64,000 nt of DNA, from contig JALHMH010000008.1 in assembly GCA_022844165.1 (NCBI GenBank), positions 62,001-126,000 on the forward strand, written 5' to 3'. The position numbers and the translations under genes are program-made. Below are positions 9,702-19,362 of this stretch, in pieces; position 1 is the first letter of the stretch; each line of letters opens with the position of its first letter. The notes under the pieces are model-generated. The model was not told the DNA's origin. It saw only the letters and a list, made by a program, of their open reading frames with translations, and did not search any database. The stretch comes from Lysobacterales bacterium (GTDB lineage Bacteria > Pseudomonadota > Gammaproteobacteria > Xanthomonadales > SZUA-5).

Positions 9702-10502
9702 ATGAAGTTGGCCATTCGAACGCTGGCATTGGTGTGCGCATTCTTGCTTACCGCGTGTGCGACGAATCCAGCCGGGCGCAATACGCTGAACATGATTCCA
9801 GCTTCGCAAGTCAATCAGATGGGCCTGGCCGCATTCGCTGAATACAAGACCAAGAAGCGGGTCGCAAACGCACCGCGAGAACAGGCTTACGTCGAATGTG
9901 TCTCGCGAAATCTGATCGCCCAGCTGCCGGATCAGCAGCGCAGCCTGCCATGGGAAACCGTGCTGTTCGATGACGAGACGCCAAATGCTTTTGCGCTTCC
10001 AGGCGGAAAAATCGGCGTGCATACCGGTTTGCTTGCGGTCGCTCAATCCGAGGACCAGCTGGCCAGCGTGATTGGCCACGAAATCGCGCATGTCTGGTAT
10101 GGGCACGGCGGCGAGCGCGTCTCGCAGCAGTTTGCGGCTCAAGCCGCGTCGGCGGCAGTGAACGCATACGCCGGATCTCGGCAGGATGGCAACTCGCAAC
10201 AGGTTGTTGCGCTCTTGGGGCTCGGTGCGCAAGTGGGTGTTCTGCTGCCATTTTCGCGCAAACATGAGACTGAGGCCGATGTTGCTGGCGCAAGGCTGAT
10301 GGCTGAGGCTGGTTATGCACCCGGCGAAGCCGTGGCGCTCTGGGAGAACATGGCGCGCGCTGGCGGGCCGAACGTGCCGACGTTCTTGTCCAGTCATCCG
10401 AACAATCGCCAACGCATTGAAGGGCTGCAGCGCATGCAAGACGAGTTGTCGCAAATCGCCGCTGTCGCCCAGGCAGCGGGTCGGCCGAAGCGTTGCCGTT
10501 GA
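9702..10502 (+). CDS. M48-family metallopeptidase lipoprotein
   Basis: Periplasmic zinc metalloprotease of 266 residues, like LoiP/YcaL of E. coli, which take part in outer-membrane quality control. The start ATG follows an AAGAGGGG ribosome site. A lipoprotein signal ends in LLTACATN (Cys 19). Active site: VIGHEIAHVWYGHGGERVS with HExxH at about residue 126, and the third zinc ligand Glu in HETEADVAGARLMAEAGY. PNAFALPGGKIGVHTGLL and SSHPNNRQRIEGL are also family marks. It stands alone between the Smr gene and the convergent thrB. Confidence 0.92.
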   Translation: MKLAIRTLALVCAFLLTACATNPAGRNTLNMIPASQVNQMGLAAFAEYKTKKRVANAPREQAYVECVSRNLIAQLPDQQRSLPWETVLFDDETPNAFALPGGKIGVHTGLLAVAQSEDQLASVIGHEIAHVWYGHGGERVSQQFAAQAASAAVNAYAGSRQDGNSQQVVALLGLGAQVGVLLPFSRKHETEADVAGARLMAEAGYAPGEAVALWENMARAGGPNVPTFLSSHPNNRQRIEGLQRMQDELSQIAAVAQAAGRPKRCR

Positions 10503-10565
10503 CCGTGCAGCGGTCGTGACATACCGAGAGAGTCTCACCGGCTTCCCGAACAACGATCATTGATC

Positions 10566-10589
10566 CAGTTGCCTCGTAAAACGCAACTG
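10566..10589. terminator. Hairpin between convergent M48 peptidase and thrB genes
   Basis: Stem CAGTTGC / GCAACTG, perfect over 7 bp with a ten-base loop, 64 bases past one stop and 58 past the other. The loop rather than the tail is A-rich, so terminator activity is uncertain. Confidence 0.3.
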
Positions 10590-10646
10590 CGCAATAACGT
10601 CTATCCGGTCTTGGCGTGACGTCCCGAATGTGCTGCCGAACCCGCT

Positions 10647-11564
10647 TCAGCCAACCAGGTGTGCACCCGCCGCGTTCACAGCGCTGACGATCACATCGCT
10701 GTCCAGGCCAGCTTGCCCAAACGCTTGCTGCATCGCGGCACCCGCCGCGGCCGCAGTCGGGCGATCCATGAACCACGCGAACACGCTCGGGCCGGCTCCG
10801 GAAATGGATGCGCCGATCGCTCCGGCATCGATGGCCGCTTTCTTGACTGCAGCGAAGCCCGGAATCAGCGCCGCTCGCCGGGGCTCGATGAGTACATCGC
10901 GAAGTCCACTACGCAGCAACCCGATATCGTTGCTGAAGCAACCCGCCAGCACAAGCGCCAGTCCCTCCGACTGATGGACGAACTCGCTCAGTGCGTACAC
11001 ACCTTGCAGCGCTTCTCGTGCTCTTCGTGTTTCCAGCACAAAGTGCGGGTGGACGACGACAGCGATGAGCCCCGGTGGCGTCGGAATCGGCACTACCCGA
11101 TCGCGCGTCGCCAGCACCAATCCGCCGTAGAGCTGCGGACCGATATTGTCACCGTGTACGCTGCCGCTGGCTGCGGCTTCCCCCTGCAGTGCATGAAGAT
11201 AAAGTGTCGATAGCGGCAGCGGTTGATCGAGCAGCGCATTGGCCGCAACGACGGCAGCGCAAGCAGATGCGGCGGAGCCACCCAGTCCCGAGCCTAAGGG
11301 TATGCCTTTGTGGATCGTAATCTCGAACCCAAAGTGCAGCTTTTCGCCATCAATCAGCGACTGCAATGCGCGTGCCGCTGTGTTCTTCTGGTTGTCGACA
11401 GGCAAGTCCGTCACAACACCGTCGATCCGTGCGACGCGGGCGATCCTCTCGGGGATGCGCGATGCTGTGACGGTATCGCCCAGTCCTTCCAGTGCGTGGC
11501 CGAGCAAATCGAAGCCGACGCCAACATTGCCGACGCTCGCCGGTGCGAATGCGCGCACACTCAT
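10647..11564 (-). CDS. thrB: Homoserine kinase
   Basis: GHMP-family kinase that phosphorylates L-homoserine in threonine synthesis, 305 residues. Marks: N-terminal [22 protein letters not shown], the ATP-binding loop [21 protein letters not shown] and the C-terminal [14 protein letters not shown]. The ATG overlaps the thrA stop as ATGA, so the two are coupled. thrC, which follows thrB in most gammaproteobacteria, is not here: the next gene is a convergent peptidase. Confidence 0.96.
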   Translation of the reverse strand: MSVRAFAPASVGNVGVGFDLLGHALEGLGDTVTASRIPERIARVARIDGVVTDLPVDNQKNTAARALQSLIDGEKLHFGFEITIHKGIPLGSGLGGSAASACAAVVAANALLDQPLPLSTLYLHALQGEAAASGSVHGDNIGPQLYGGLVLATRDRVVPIPTPPGLIAVVVHPHFVLETRRAREALQGVYALSEFVHQSEGLALVLAGCFSNDIGLLRSGLRDVLIEPRRAALIPGFAAVKKAAIDAGAIGASISGAGPSVFAWFMDRPTAAAAGAAMQQAFGQAGLDSDVIVSAVNAAGAHLVG

Positions 11565-14017
11565 ACGCGCGCGCCCAGCGCTGCGGCAACCCGCAGCAGA
11601 TCGGCAAACACACCGGCAGCAGTGACATCCGGGCCTGCACCTGGTCCGCGAACGATCAACGGGTTGCGATGGTAGCGTTCAGTGGTAAAACTGACGATAT
11701 TGTCCGTGAGCGCGATATGCGCGAACGGATGGTCTGTCGGCAGTGCTCGCAACTGCACCGCTGCGGCGCCATCCGCCTCCAGCAGCGCACAGTAGCGCAG
11801 CACTTGTCCGCGTTCTTTGGCCTCGCGAAATCGCGTCGCCATCGCGGCATCAAAACTCGGAAGTCCGGCGAGAAACGCTGCGCTGTCACCGTCGAGTAAA
11901 GCGTCCGGAACCAGACTCTCGACCGTCACCTGTGAGAGTTCCAGTGCGACACCCATTTCGCGCGCCAGGATGACCAGCTTGCGCGCAACATCAAGGCCGG
12001 ACAAATCGTCGCGCGGATCGGGCTCGGTATAGCCTGCTTGTCTGGCCTCCAGCACCAGTGCCGAAAATGGCTGACTGCCATCGAAACGGTTGAACAAATA
12101 CGCCAGGGTGCCGGAGAAGATTCCCTCGATGCGTTCGATGCGATCGCCGGTGTCGATCAAGTCGCGCAATGTGCCGATCACTGGCAGGCCGGCGCCGACC
12201 GTGGCCTCGTAGCGCCAGCGAGCACTTTGGCGCGCCGCATCCTGGATAGCGCGATAGCGCGCAAGCGGCCCTGCGCCGGCTTGTTTGTTGGGCGTCAGGA
12301 CGTGGATGCCGGCTGCCAACCACTTGGCGTAGTGTTCGGCGACGTCCGAACTGGCCGAACAATCGATGATCATCGCGTGCGGCAGATGCTCGGCGCGCAC
12401 ATGCCGGGCAAGGGCATCGAGATCGCACGACAGGTCGCTGCGTTCGAGCGCCGCTTTCCAGTCGCTCAGATCCAGCGTCAACTCGTCCAGCACCATGCGT
12501 TTGCTGGCTGAAATCGCGCGCACGCGAAGGTCGATATTGTTGTCGCGCAACAGGCGCGGTTGGGCCATCCGGATTTGTGCAAGAAGGGCTTGCCCGACAT
12601 GCCCCGGGCCAATGACCCCAATCGACAGGGTTTGAGCCGAAAGATAAAAGCCGGCGTGCACGGCGCGCAGAGCGCGGGTCGCTTCGCCTTCCGCCAATGC
12701 AACCGAAATATTGCGCTCTGACGAACCTTGGGCAATCGCGCGCACATTGACTTTGGCGCGCCCTAAAGCGTTGAACACCTGCGCGCAGATGCCCGGCGTG
12801 CCTGCCATGCCGTCGCCGACCACGGCAAGGACGCTGATGCCGCGTTCGCTGACGACCCGTTGAATGAGGCCTAGCGTGATCTCCCGGCCAAAGGCGTCGG
12901 CCAGTACTTCGCGCGCCCGATCGGCGTCGCCGGCATGGATGACGCAACAGATCGAATGTTCGCTGGAGCCCTGCGAAATCATGGTCACCGACACCTTAGC
13001 CGCGCGTAACGCTGCGAACACGCGTTCGGCGGTGCCCGGCACGCCAATCATGCCAGCGCCTTCGATGGTGATCAGTGCGAGGCCGCCGATCGTTGTGATG
13101 CCCTTGATCGGCGGTTCGCGCCCCCCGTCGTGATCGATGCGCGTACCGGGGTGGCTCGCGTTAAAGGTGTTGCGGATATAAACCGGTATTGACTTGGCGG
13201 TTGCCGGTGCCATCGTTTGTGGGTGGATGACTTTGGCACCGAAATACGCGAGTTCGAACGCCTCGTCGTAGGAAACGTGGTCGAGCACTACAGCCTCGGG
13301 CACCCGCCTGGGATCGGCCGACAGGACACCATCGACATCGGTCCAGATGTGGATCTCGGCAGCATCGAAGAGCGCGCCAAAAATGCTTGCCGAGTAGTCG
13401 CTGCCGTTGCGGCCTAACGTAGTGATTCGATCGTTCTGATGGCGCCGCGCAACAAAGCCGGTAATAACATAGCGCTTCGATGGATGGTCATGCCGGAATC
13501 GCGCCAGCAATTTCTCGCTCGGCAACCAGTCGACCCCAACGTGCAACTCGTTCGGTGTCACTCTCAACACATCGCGCGCATCGAGAAAAACGCCGGGTTG
13601 ATCGAGTTCGTGAAAGTGTGCCGCGAGCAGCATCGCCGACCAGACTTCTCCGAGGCCCTGCACAATTTCGACCATTTCTTCAGGCGCAGAACCAATCAGC
13701 TCCATCGTCCGCAGCAGATGCGCAAGATCCTCGAAACCGGTCCGATAGGCGCTCAGGATCTGGCCGGGGTCGGAAAGCAGTTCGCGCGCGGCGGTGTTGT
13801 GTTTGTTGTGCAGCGCGGTGAGTTTTTCCACCCAAATCGAATTCTTGGCACTGGCCAACTGCGTGAGCTCGATGAGCAGATCGGTCACGCCTTGCATCGC
13901 CGAAACGACAACGACCTGCTCAGTGTCGCCTCGAGCGATCATCAATTGCGCAACGTGTCGGTAGCGCTCGGCGCTGGCGACACTGCTGCCGCCGAACTTG
14001 TGGGCAATAAGGGGCAT
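11561..14017 (-). CDS. thrA: Bifunctional aspartate kinase / homoserine dehydrogenase I
   Basis: Catalyses the first and third steps of the aspartate pathway to threonine and methionine. The ATG at 14017 gives 818 residues, the usual length (E. coli ThrA has 820). The kinase part begins [13 protein letters not shown] and carries [16 protein letters not shown]. Two ACT-type regulatory stretches follow ([40 protein letters not shown] region), the seat of threonine feedback. The homoserine dehydrogenase part holds the NAD(P) loop [24 protein letters not shown] and [16 protein letters not shown] with the catalytic Lys/Asp region. The frame stays open for 103 more codons upstream, but these have no family similarity. 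thrB follows by ATGA overlap. Confidence 0.96.
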   Translation of the reverse strand: MPLIAHKFGGSSVASAERYRHVAQLMIARGDTEQVVVVSAMQGVTDLLIELTQLASAKNSIWVEKLTALHNKHNTAARELLSDPGQILSAYRTGFEDLAHLLRTMELIGSAPEEMVEIVQGLGEVWSAMLLAAHFHELDQPGVFLDARDVLRVTPNELHVGVDWLPSEKLLARFRHDHPSKRYVITGFVARRHQNDRITTLGRNGSDYSASIFGALFDAAEIHIWTDVDGVLSADPRRVPEAVVLDHVSYDEAFELAYFGAKVIHPQTMAPATAKSIPVYIRNTFNASHPGTRIDHDGGREPPIKGITTIGGLALITIEGAGMIGVPGTAERVFAALRAAKVSVTMISQGSSEHSICCVIHAGDADRAREVLADAFGREITLGLIQRVVSERGISVLAVVGDGMAGTPGICAQVFNALGRAKVNVRAIAQGSSERNISVALAEGEATRALRAVHAGFYLSAQTLSIGVIGPGHVGQALLAQIRMAQPRLLRDNNIDLRVRAISASKRMVLDELTLDLSDWKAALERSDLSCDLDALARHVRAEHLPHAMIIDCSASSDVAEHYAKWLAAGIHVLTPNKQAGAGPLARYRAIQDAARQSARWRYEATVGAGLPVIGTLRDLIDTGDRIERIEGIFSGTLAYLFNRFDGSQPFSALVLEARQAGYTEPDPRDDLSGLDVARKLVILAREMGVALELSQVTVESLVPDALLDGDSAAFLAGLPSFDAAMATRFREAKERGQVLRYCALLEADGAAAVQLRALPTDHPFAHIALTDNIVSFTTERYHRNPLIVRGPGAGPDVTAAGVFADLLRVAAALGARV

Positions 14018-14545
14018 GGGTTTCGATTGGTTGGATAGTGATGGTTGGTGGTTGGTGGCAAAGCTGCACGCAACCGCTGGGCCGAAAACTAGCAGTTTTC
14101 CAGAACGCAATGACTCGATCGCGATAATTGCAAGAATCCCGATGTCACGACCACACATCCCCGTGCACACTGAGCGCTCTAGAATCATCGACCACCAATC
14201 GATTCCGTGCGGTGGCGCTATTGACAGATGGGAAAGCCGCGTCGCCAAAGGGTGTTTTGCACAGCGCGCCAATCGGCCGAACTTTTGTTGCAGGATTGTC
14301 AAGGAGCTGTCTTGCCGAAACTGCAAACGTTTGATTTATAAGCATTTTACCCAGTCGGCAAGGAACTGCCCAAGAGGCGAAAAAGGGCGTCCCGACGCGG
14401 TTTTTGCGGTCGTCAAGAGGCATGCTCCACAGGGTTATCCACAGGCAGTGTGGATAAGGAGGAAAGCGCCTTTGTTGGCAACCACTTAGCTCGAATTGCT
14501 GAAGCAGGCGTCAAGAATGGGCTGCAAGTGACGCATAAGGTCAGA
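14018..14545. other. 528-base region between thrA and priA: thrA leader and DnaA boxes
   Basis: No convincing gene. On the minus strand a possible promoter lies near 14340-14385 (TTGGGC, 18 bases, TAAAAT), which would give thrA a leader of about 325 bases. The leader holds a perfect hairpin at 14083-14101 (GAAAACT / AGTTTTC on the minus strand) and, in frame with thrA, an isoleucine-rich stretch; I cannot establish an attenuator. The distal half holds an inverted pair of DnaA boxes, listed separately. Confidence 0.5.
14435..14457. promoter_or_regulatory. Inverted pair of consensus DnaA boxes
   Basis: TTATCCACA at 14435-14443 and its exact reverse complement TGTGGATAA at 14449-14457, five bases apart (GGCAG). 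Both match the strict E. coli 9-mer consensus. The site lies 89 bases past the priA stop and 418 bases upstream of the thrA start. It could be a DnaA-titrating or DnaA-reactivating type site or an operator; the surrounding region has no other features of an origin. Confidence 0.6.
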
Positions 14546-16681
14546 TCACGAGAAATCGAGCGGGTCAACATCAATCGAATAGCGAAGTTTAATCTTCGAT
14601 GCGCGCATCCGTGCAACGCGATCCCTGAGAGCCGAATGCAGCAGCGCTCGTTGCGTAGACAACACAATCAACTGGTATCGATATCGATCCTGACGTTTCC
14701 TGTTGGGGGCTGGCAGTGGTCCCACGATTTCGACGCCGGCCATTGGCGGATGAACCAACTCGCCAAGAAAGGACTCGGCAACCTGAGCATCGCGATGTTC
14801 GGCGCGCAGTACGGCAGCATGTTGAAGCGGCGGCAATTCTGCTTGTGCGCGTTCCGCCAGCGCGGCTTGTGCGTATGCGCCGTAGCCTTGGGCAATCAGC
14901 ATGGTCAGCATCGGGTGTTCGGGCAGGTGCGATTGCAGCAGTACCTCGCCAGCGCGCGAAGCGCGTCCGGCGCGCCCAGCGACCTGCACCAGCAGCTGCG
15001 CCAAATGTTCGGCGGCGCGAAAATCCGGGCTCATCAAGTGTTCGTCGACGCCGGCGATTACCACCAGCGACACGTCCGGCAAGTGGTGGCCCTTGGCCAA
15101 CATCTGTGTGCCGACGATGAGCATCGGCTGGCCTCTCAGTACCGTCGCGATCGCATCCTCGAATGCATTCTTTCGCGCTGTCGTGTCGCGATCGAGTCGC
15201 AGCAATGGTGTTTGCGGAAAGTGTTCCGCAAGCGCGACTTCCAGCCGCTCGGTGCCGCTGCCCTGCGGCATCAGCGCCAGACCGTGGCACTGTGGACAGG
15301 ATCGCGGTGCGCGGATCTGATAACCGCAGGTATGGCAGCGCAACACGCCTTCCCCGCGGTGCCACGTCAGGGCGTGTTCGCATGCTTCGCAGTAACCGTG
15401 CCAGCCGCAATCGTGGCACATCATCGCTGGCGCATAACCGCGGCGATTCTTGAAAACCAGCACTTGTCCGCCGGCATCGAGATGGCGGCGAATATGCACA
15501 AGCGACTCGGGCACGAGGCCATCGCGCAGCGATCGCTGGCGCAGATCGATGGTGGTCCATGTGGGTGGCTTGGCGGAGCCGATTCGCACCGGCAGTTCGA
15601 GGCGCCTGAACTTTCCCGAAGCGACGTTGTGCAGCGATTCGAACGACGGCGTTGCGCTGCCGAGCAGCACCGGCGCACTCGCAGCCTGCGCGCGCAGCAA
15701 GGCGACATCGCGCGCGTGATAGCGAATGCCATCCTGCTGTTTGAACGAGGCATCATGTTCTTCATCGACAACGATCAGACCCAGCCGCGGTAGGGGCGTC
15801 CAAACGGCAGAGCGGGTGCCAACCACAACATCGACCTCGCCCCGTGCAGCGGCGGCATAGGCGGCCGCACGTTCGCCGTCGCCGAGGCTCGAATGCAACG
15901 CCGCAACTCGTGCCGGTAAACGCTCCCGCACACGCGCCAGCAGTTGCGGCGTCAATCCAATTTCCGGCACCAGCAACAAGCCTTGTTGGCCGGCGCACAC
16001 GATATCGGCCAGGCGCTGCAAATAAACCTCGGTCTTGCCGCTGCCGGTGACACCATCGAGCAGACAAACATCAAAACCAAGTGAGGCCCGCAATGTGGTC
16101 AGCGCGCTGTTTTGCGCAATGCTCAGCGGCGGCGCTGGCGCGAGGATCGGCGGCGGCGAATATGGCGAGACCTCGGTGACACTGACGAGGCGCTTGTCGC
16201 TCCAGCGGCGCACGATGGCTCGCCAGGGACCATGGATCGTGGCCAACTCTGCGCCGAATGCCGGCCCCGCCAGGAGGCGTTGCCAGAGCGCTTTGGCGTG
16301 CGCGCCGCGCATAGGGCCCGGCGCAGTGCGATCAATAAGCGCGATCAGCGTCTCGCGCTGCACGTCGATGGCTTCGGACCGCTTCAGTCCCGAGGGGAGT
16401 GCCGTTGCGATCAACTCACCCAGCGGCGCATGGTAATAGCGCGCCGCTCGCTCCAAGGTCTGCCACAAGATGGGATCGAACAGCGGTTCGCGATCGAGCA
16501 CTTCGGCGATCGATTTTAAGTCGCCATCGTGCTCCTTGCCGATGGCCGCGACCACACCAATCACTTCGCGTTTGCCGAATGGCACGCGCACGCGACAGCC
16601 GACTGCTGGCGGGTCGCCGTCATAGCGATAATCGAACAGCCGGTCGAGCGGCACGGGAATAGCGATTTGCAAAATTGACAT
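14546..16681 (-). CDS. priA: Primosomal protein N' (replication restart helicase PriA)
   Basis: 3'-5' DNA helicase that rebuilds replication forks by loading the DnaB helicase. The ATG at 16681 gives 711 residues (E. coli has 732) and the family start MSILQIAIPVPLDRLFDY. Motifs: Walker A GVTGSGKTEVYL, SALTP-equivalent QLLARVRERLP, GTRSAVWTPL, Walker B VVDEEHDASFKQQ, LGSATPSFES. The zinc-binding insertion has paired cysteines (CHDCGWHGYCEACEHAL, CHTCG, CPQCHG). Motif V/VI region GTQMLAKGHH and QVAGRAGR complete the helicase core. It stands alone on the minus strand, divergent from nfuA. Confidence 0.97.
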   Translation of the reverse strand: MSILQIAIPVPLDRLFDYRYDGDPPAVGCRVRVPFGKREVIGVVAAIGKEHDGDLKSIAEVLDREPLFDPILWQTLERAARYYHAPLGELIATALPSGLKRSEAIDVQRETLIALIDRTAPGPMRGAHAKALWQRLLAGPAFGAELATIHGPWRAIVRRWSDKRLVSVTEVSPYSPPPILAPAPPLSIAQNSALTTLRASLGFDVCLLDGVTGSGKTEVYLQRLADIVCAGQQGLLLVPEIGLTPQLLARVRERLPARVAALHSSLGDGERAAAYAAAARGEVDVVVGTRSAVWTPLPRLGLIVVDEEHDASFKQQDGIRYHARDVALLRAQAASAPVLLGSATPSFESLHNVASGKFRRLELPVRIGSAKPPTWTTIDLRQRSLRDGLVPESLVHIRRHLDAGGQVLVFKNRRGYAPAMMCHDCGWHGYCEACEHALTWHRGEGVLRCHTCGYQIRAPRSCPQCHGLALMPQGSGTERLEVALAEHFPQTPLLRLDRDTTARKNAFEDAIATVLRGQPMLIVGTQMLAKGHHLPDVSLVVIAGVDEHLMSPDFRAAEHLAQLLVQVAGRAGRASRAGEVLLQSHLPEHPMLTMLIAQGYGAYAQAALAERAQAELPPLQHAAVLRAEHRDAQVAESFLGELVHPPMAGVEIVGPLPAPNRKRQDRYRYQLIVLSTQRALLHSALRDRVARMRASKIKLRYSIDVDPLDFS

Positions 16682-16968
16682 GCGACGGGCGTCTCGTGGG
16701 TAGGCGAACGCTACGCTAAGAAGAACGGTCTCAGGGATTGAGAATAGATCCGCGCCTCGTCTGCAGGCGTTGGCTTGGGGCAGCAATCCAATGGCAGAGG
16801 GACACGATCAGCAACACGATAGGCAGTACCGTTGACCGAGGCGCATGTACACCTGAAAGCACGGGAACCGTGCGGTTTGCCTGAACTGCTCGCTGAAGCC
16901 GCTCGCCCAATCACGCCCTCCCGACGGCGGCGAACGCTAACATGCGCATCAGAACTGAGTACATCATC

Positions 16969-17553
16969 ATGATCGATATTGACGCTGCTGCCACTTCGTA
17001 CTTTCAGAAGCTCATTGCGCAACAGGGCATCAAAGACCTGAGCATTCGCCTTCGTGCATTGCATGCGGGCACGGCGAAGGGCGATTGCCGGCTGGAGTTC
17101 TGCGAGCCGAGTGAGGTGGAGAGCGACGATTGGCGCATCGACTGCGAGGGGTTTTCGCTGATCGTCGATAGCGCCAGCGAGCCGTTCTTGCGCGAGCTAT
17201 CGATCAGCTATCAGCCGGATCGTACCGGTGGTCAACTCACGATCCGTGCGCCGCAGCTGAAGGGCAAGCCGCCGGAAGCAGGTGCGGGTGTGATCGAACG
17301 TGTGCAGTACGTTCTGGCCAGTGAAATCAATCCTGGTGTTGCCGCGCACGGTGGCAAGGTGAGCCTCGTCGAAGTGACATCCGAAGGGGTGGTGGTGCTG
17401 CAGTTCGGCGGCGGCTGTCACGGTTGTGGGCAAGTCGATGTCACGCTCAAACAGGGTATCGAGAAGACCTTGATGCAACGCGTGCCCGAAATCTCCGCCG
17501 TCCGCGATGCCACCGATCACTCCACAGGACATGCGCCGTACTTCAAGCGCTGA
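16969..17553 (+). CDS. nfuA: Fe-S biogenesis protein NfuA
   Basis: Carrier that delivers [4Fe-4S] clusters to apo-proteins. The ATG at 16969 gives 194 residues and the family start MIDIDAAATSYFQKLIAQQG; an ATG at 16942 would add nine residues without family match. The N-terminal half is the degenerate A-type (IscA-like) domain lacking its cysteines, the C-terminal half is the Nfu domain with the cluster-binding CxxC in GGGCHGCGQVDVTLKQGIE. It converges on the hydrolase gene, with only six bases between the stops. SufE lies close by, on the other strand. Confidence 0.95.
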   Translation: MIDIDAAATSYFQKLIAQQGIKDLSIRLRALHAGTAKGDCRLEFCEPSEVESDDWRIDCEGFSLIVDSASEPFLRELSISYQPDRTGGQLTIRAPQLKGKPPEAGAGVIERVQYVLASEINPGVAAHGGKVSLVEVTSEGVVVLQFGGGCHGCGQVDVTLKQGIEKTLMQRVPEISAVRDATDHSTGHAPYFKR

Positions 17554-17559
17554 CGGCAC

Positions 17560-18948
17560 TCAGGCTTCACGCATGATCGAGCGGTAGTGGTTGCCCGCCT
17601 GGAGCGCGGCGAGCGTGCGAGAGGCCAATGTGTCGAGGTTCAGCGCCTGAACGTCGACCGTCGGTTTTCGCGGCTCGGCAAACGCCGGTGCAAAAAGGCC
17701 GCGTTCGCGAGCGATACGCCAGGCGGCGACGAAGTGCGTGCCGTCCCAACGGGGTGCCAGATCGAAATCATTGCGTTGCCAGGGCTCGTACGGCAGCGAG
17801 TCGGCCCCCGGTAACTCGGCAACGAGCGCCGCACTCCAGCGGGCACTCTGACTCGAAACTGCCGCATCGATGAATCCCAGTTCGCGCGCCACTTCGGCCA
17901 CGGGTCCGATCAAATCCGATGGTTCAAAGTTGCCTTGAGTCTCGCCATGCAATGGCAGATCGACGCGCAGACAGGGCGTTTCGGTATCGAAGGGATCGGC
18001 AGCCATCGACTCACATGGCGCATGCAGACGGATGATTGGCCGACCCTGGCCTTCCGTTTTCAAGCACACATGCAACACGCCATCCCGCACCGGTTGAAAG
18101 CGCTTTGCCGCTGCGCAAGGCGTTGGCGCCTCTTGCCATTCGCCAACCTCAAGCGTCGCACGGATGACGGCAAAACGCTCATCGGGACCAGCGTCGGCCA
18201 CGCGAACGCAAGATGGCAATCCATAAGCGATGAGCGCATCGATCTGTCGCAACAGCAGACTCGATTGCCATCGAATCAATGTTGTTGGCACGGTGAGGCC
18301 GGCATATCGTGAGGCATGTTCATTGCAAAACGCAGCGCGATAGGCGCGGTGGTAATCGGCGCCTGCGCGGAGCGTATCCAGAGCCATGTGGTGGATCACT
18401 TCGAGCGGCGGCAGCTCGCGCCGCAGTCGCGCTTCCGAGCTTTGTTCGAACCACGGGAAAAATGTGTAGATTTCGCGCGCGAAATGCCACAGCTCAGCCA
18501 AATGTGCGCCGCTGGCACGTGGCGACAGGTCTGGGAAATAGGCTTCCAGAATTCGTGCGCGCTCCGGCTCTTCAAAATGCGCGGCATTGTCCAAAACCAG
18601 ATGCGCCAGCCGCTCCGGATAGCGTCGCGCAAATTCCAGTGCGATCTGCGCGCCCGTAGCGCTGCCATAGAGCGCAAATCGTGTCAGGCCCAGCGCATCA
18701 GCCCACTCGCGCAATCCGTCGGCGTAATCGGCGACGCTCTTTGGGTTCTTCGGATCCGCACTCGACAAGCCGTAGCCCGGTGTATCCGGCGCCAGCACAG
18801 TAAATCGATCCTCGAGCGCCTGCATCAGCGGCAACATTGCTGCCGAGGACATTGGCGACGGATGCAATGCGACCACCACCGGACCGCGCCCACAGCGGCG
18901 GTAGTGAATGTGCCGCGATTCCAGTGCCGTGAAGTAGCGGCCGATCAC
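17560..18948 (-). CDS. Tandem alpha/beta hydrolase, second copy degenerate
   Basis: Protein of 462 residues. The first half (1-270) is an alpha/beta hydrolase: oxyanion region VVALHPSPMSSAAM, APDTPGYGLSSADP, and nucleophile elbow LYGSATGAQIALEF with Ser 95 region; no signal peptide. The second half (about 285-462) repeats the same order in weaker form: RPIIRLHAPCESM, CLRVDLPLHGETQGN, then ELGFIDAAVSSQSARWSAALVAELPG. The elbow there has lost the glycines, so the second copy is probably inactive. The GTG start overlaps the sufE stop as GTGA, putting it last in aceF-sufE-hydrolase. The substrate is unknown. Confidence 0.75.
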   Translation of the reverse strand: MIGRYFTALESRHIHYRRCGRGPVVVALHPSPMSSAAMLPLMQALEDRFTVLAPDTPGYGLSSADPKNPKSVADYADGLREWADALGLTRFALYGSATGAQIALEFARRYPERLAHLVLDNAAHFEEPERARILEAYFPDLSPRASGAHLAELWHFAREIYTFFPWFEQSSEARLRRELPPLEVIHHMALDTLRAGADYHRAYRAAFCNEHASRYAGLTVPTTLIRWQSSLLLRQIDALIAYGLPSCVRVADAGPDERFAVIRATLEVGEWQEAPTPCAAAKRFQPVRDGVLHVCLKTEGQGRPIIRLHAPCESMAADPFDTETPCLRVDLPLHGETQGNFEPSDLIGPVAEVARELGFIDAAVSSQSARWSAALVAELPGADSLPYEPWQRNDFDLAPRWDGTHFVAAWRIARERGLFAPAFAEPRKPTVDVQALNLDTLASRTLAALQAGNHYRSIMREA

Positions 18949-19349
18949 GCAGCAGCCCGAGCGTAATCCCGGATCTTGGCGAGCACAGCCGACAAGCCGT
19001 TTTTTCGCGTTGGCGACAAGTGCGCCGAGAGTCCGATTTGCTCAATGAACTGCGGTTCCAGCCTGGCGACGTCGGCCGCTGGCCGGCCGCTGTAAACACG
19101 TAACACCAAGGCCAGCAATCCAGAGACGATTGCCGAGTCGCTTGCTGCCTTAAAGACCAGCGTGCCATTGGACTGCGCAGGCTTGAGCCACACCATCGAT
19201 TGGCAACCAAGGACTCGGTATGCGTCGATGCGATCCTCAGCGGGCAGCGCATCCAGTTTCTTGCCCAGATCAATCAGGTACTGATAGCGATCCGACCAGT
19301 CCGTGAACAGCGCGAACTCATCGACGATGGTCTGCTGAATTTCATCCAT
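18945..19349 (-). CDS. sufE: Cysteine desulfuration protein SufE
   Basis: Accepts sulfur from a cysteine desulfurase (SufS) for Fe-S cluster assembly. The ATG at 19349 gives 134 residues starting MDEIQQTIVDEFALFTDW. The persulfide-carrying Cys is in RVLGCQSMVWL (about residue 51), the family signature. GLLALVLRVYSGRPAADV and the C-terminal SPTRKNGLSAVLAKI are also typical. It lies 13 bases after aceF and overlaps the hydrolase start. No SufS or SufBCD is in the window. Confidence 0.93.
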   Translation of the reverse strand: MDEIQQTIVDEFALFTDWSDRYQYLIDLGKKLDALPAEDRIDAYRVLGCQSMVWLKPAQSNGTLVFKAASDSAIVSGLLALVLRVYSGRPAADVARLEPQFIEQIGLSAHLSPTRKNGLSAVLAKIRDYARAAA

Positions 19350-19362
19350 TGTCGGTGTCCGT

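Noticed and set aside
9549..10776. Two long minus-strand frames (334 and 321 codons)
   Set aside because: Both are antisense to the M48 lipoprotein gene, which has signal peptide, HExxH and ribosome site.
14265..14460. Possible replication origin at the DnaA boxes
   Set aside because: Only two boxes, no cluster, no AT-rich unwinding region and none of the usual origin genes nearby; I keep it as a DnaA-binding site only.
14450..15793. Open frame of 447 codons on the plus strand
   Set aside because: It is antisense to priA, has no family motif and reflects the codon bias of the opposite gene; priA on the minus strand has all helicase motifs.
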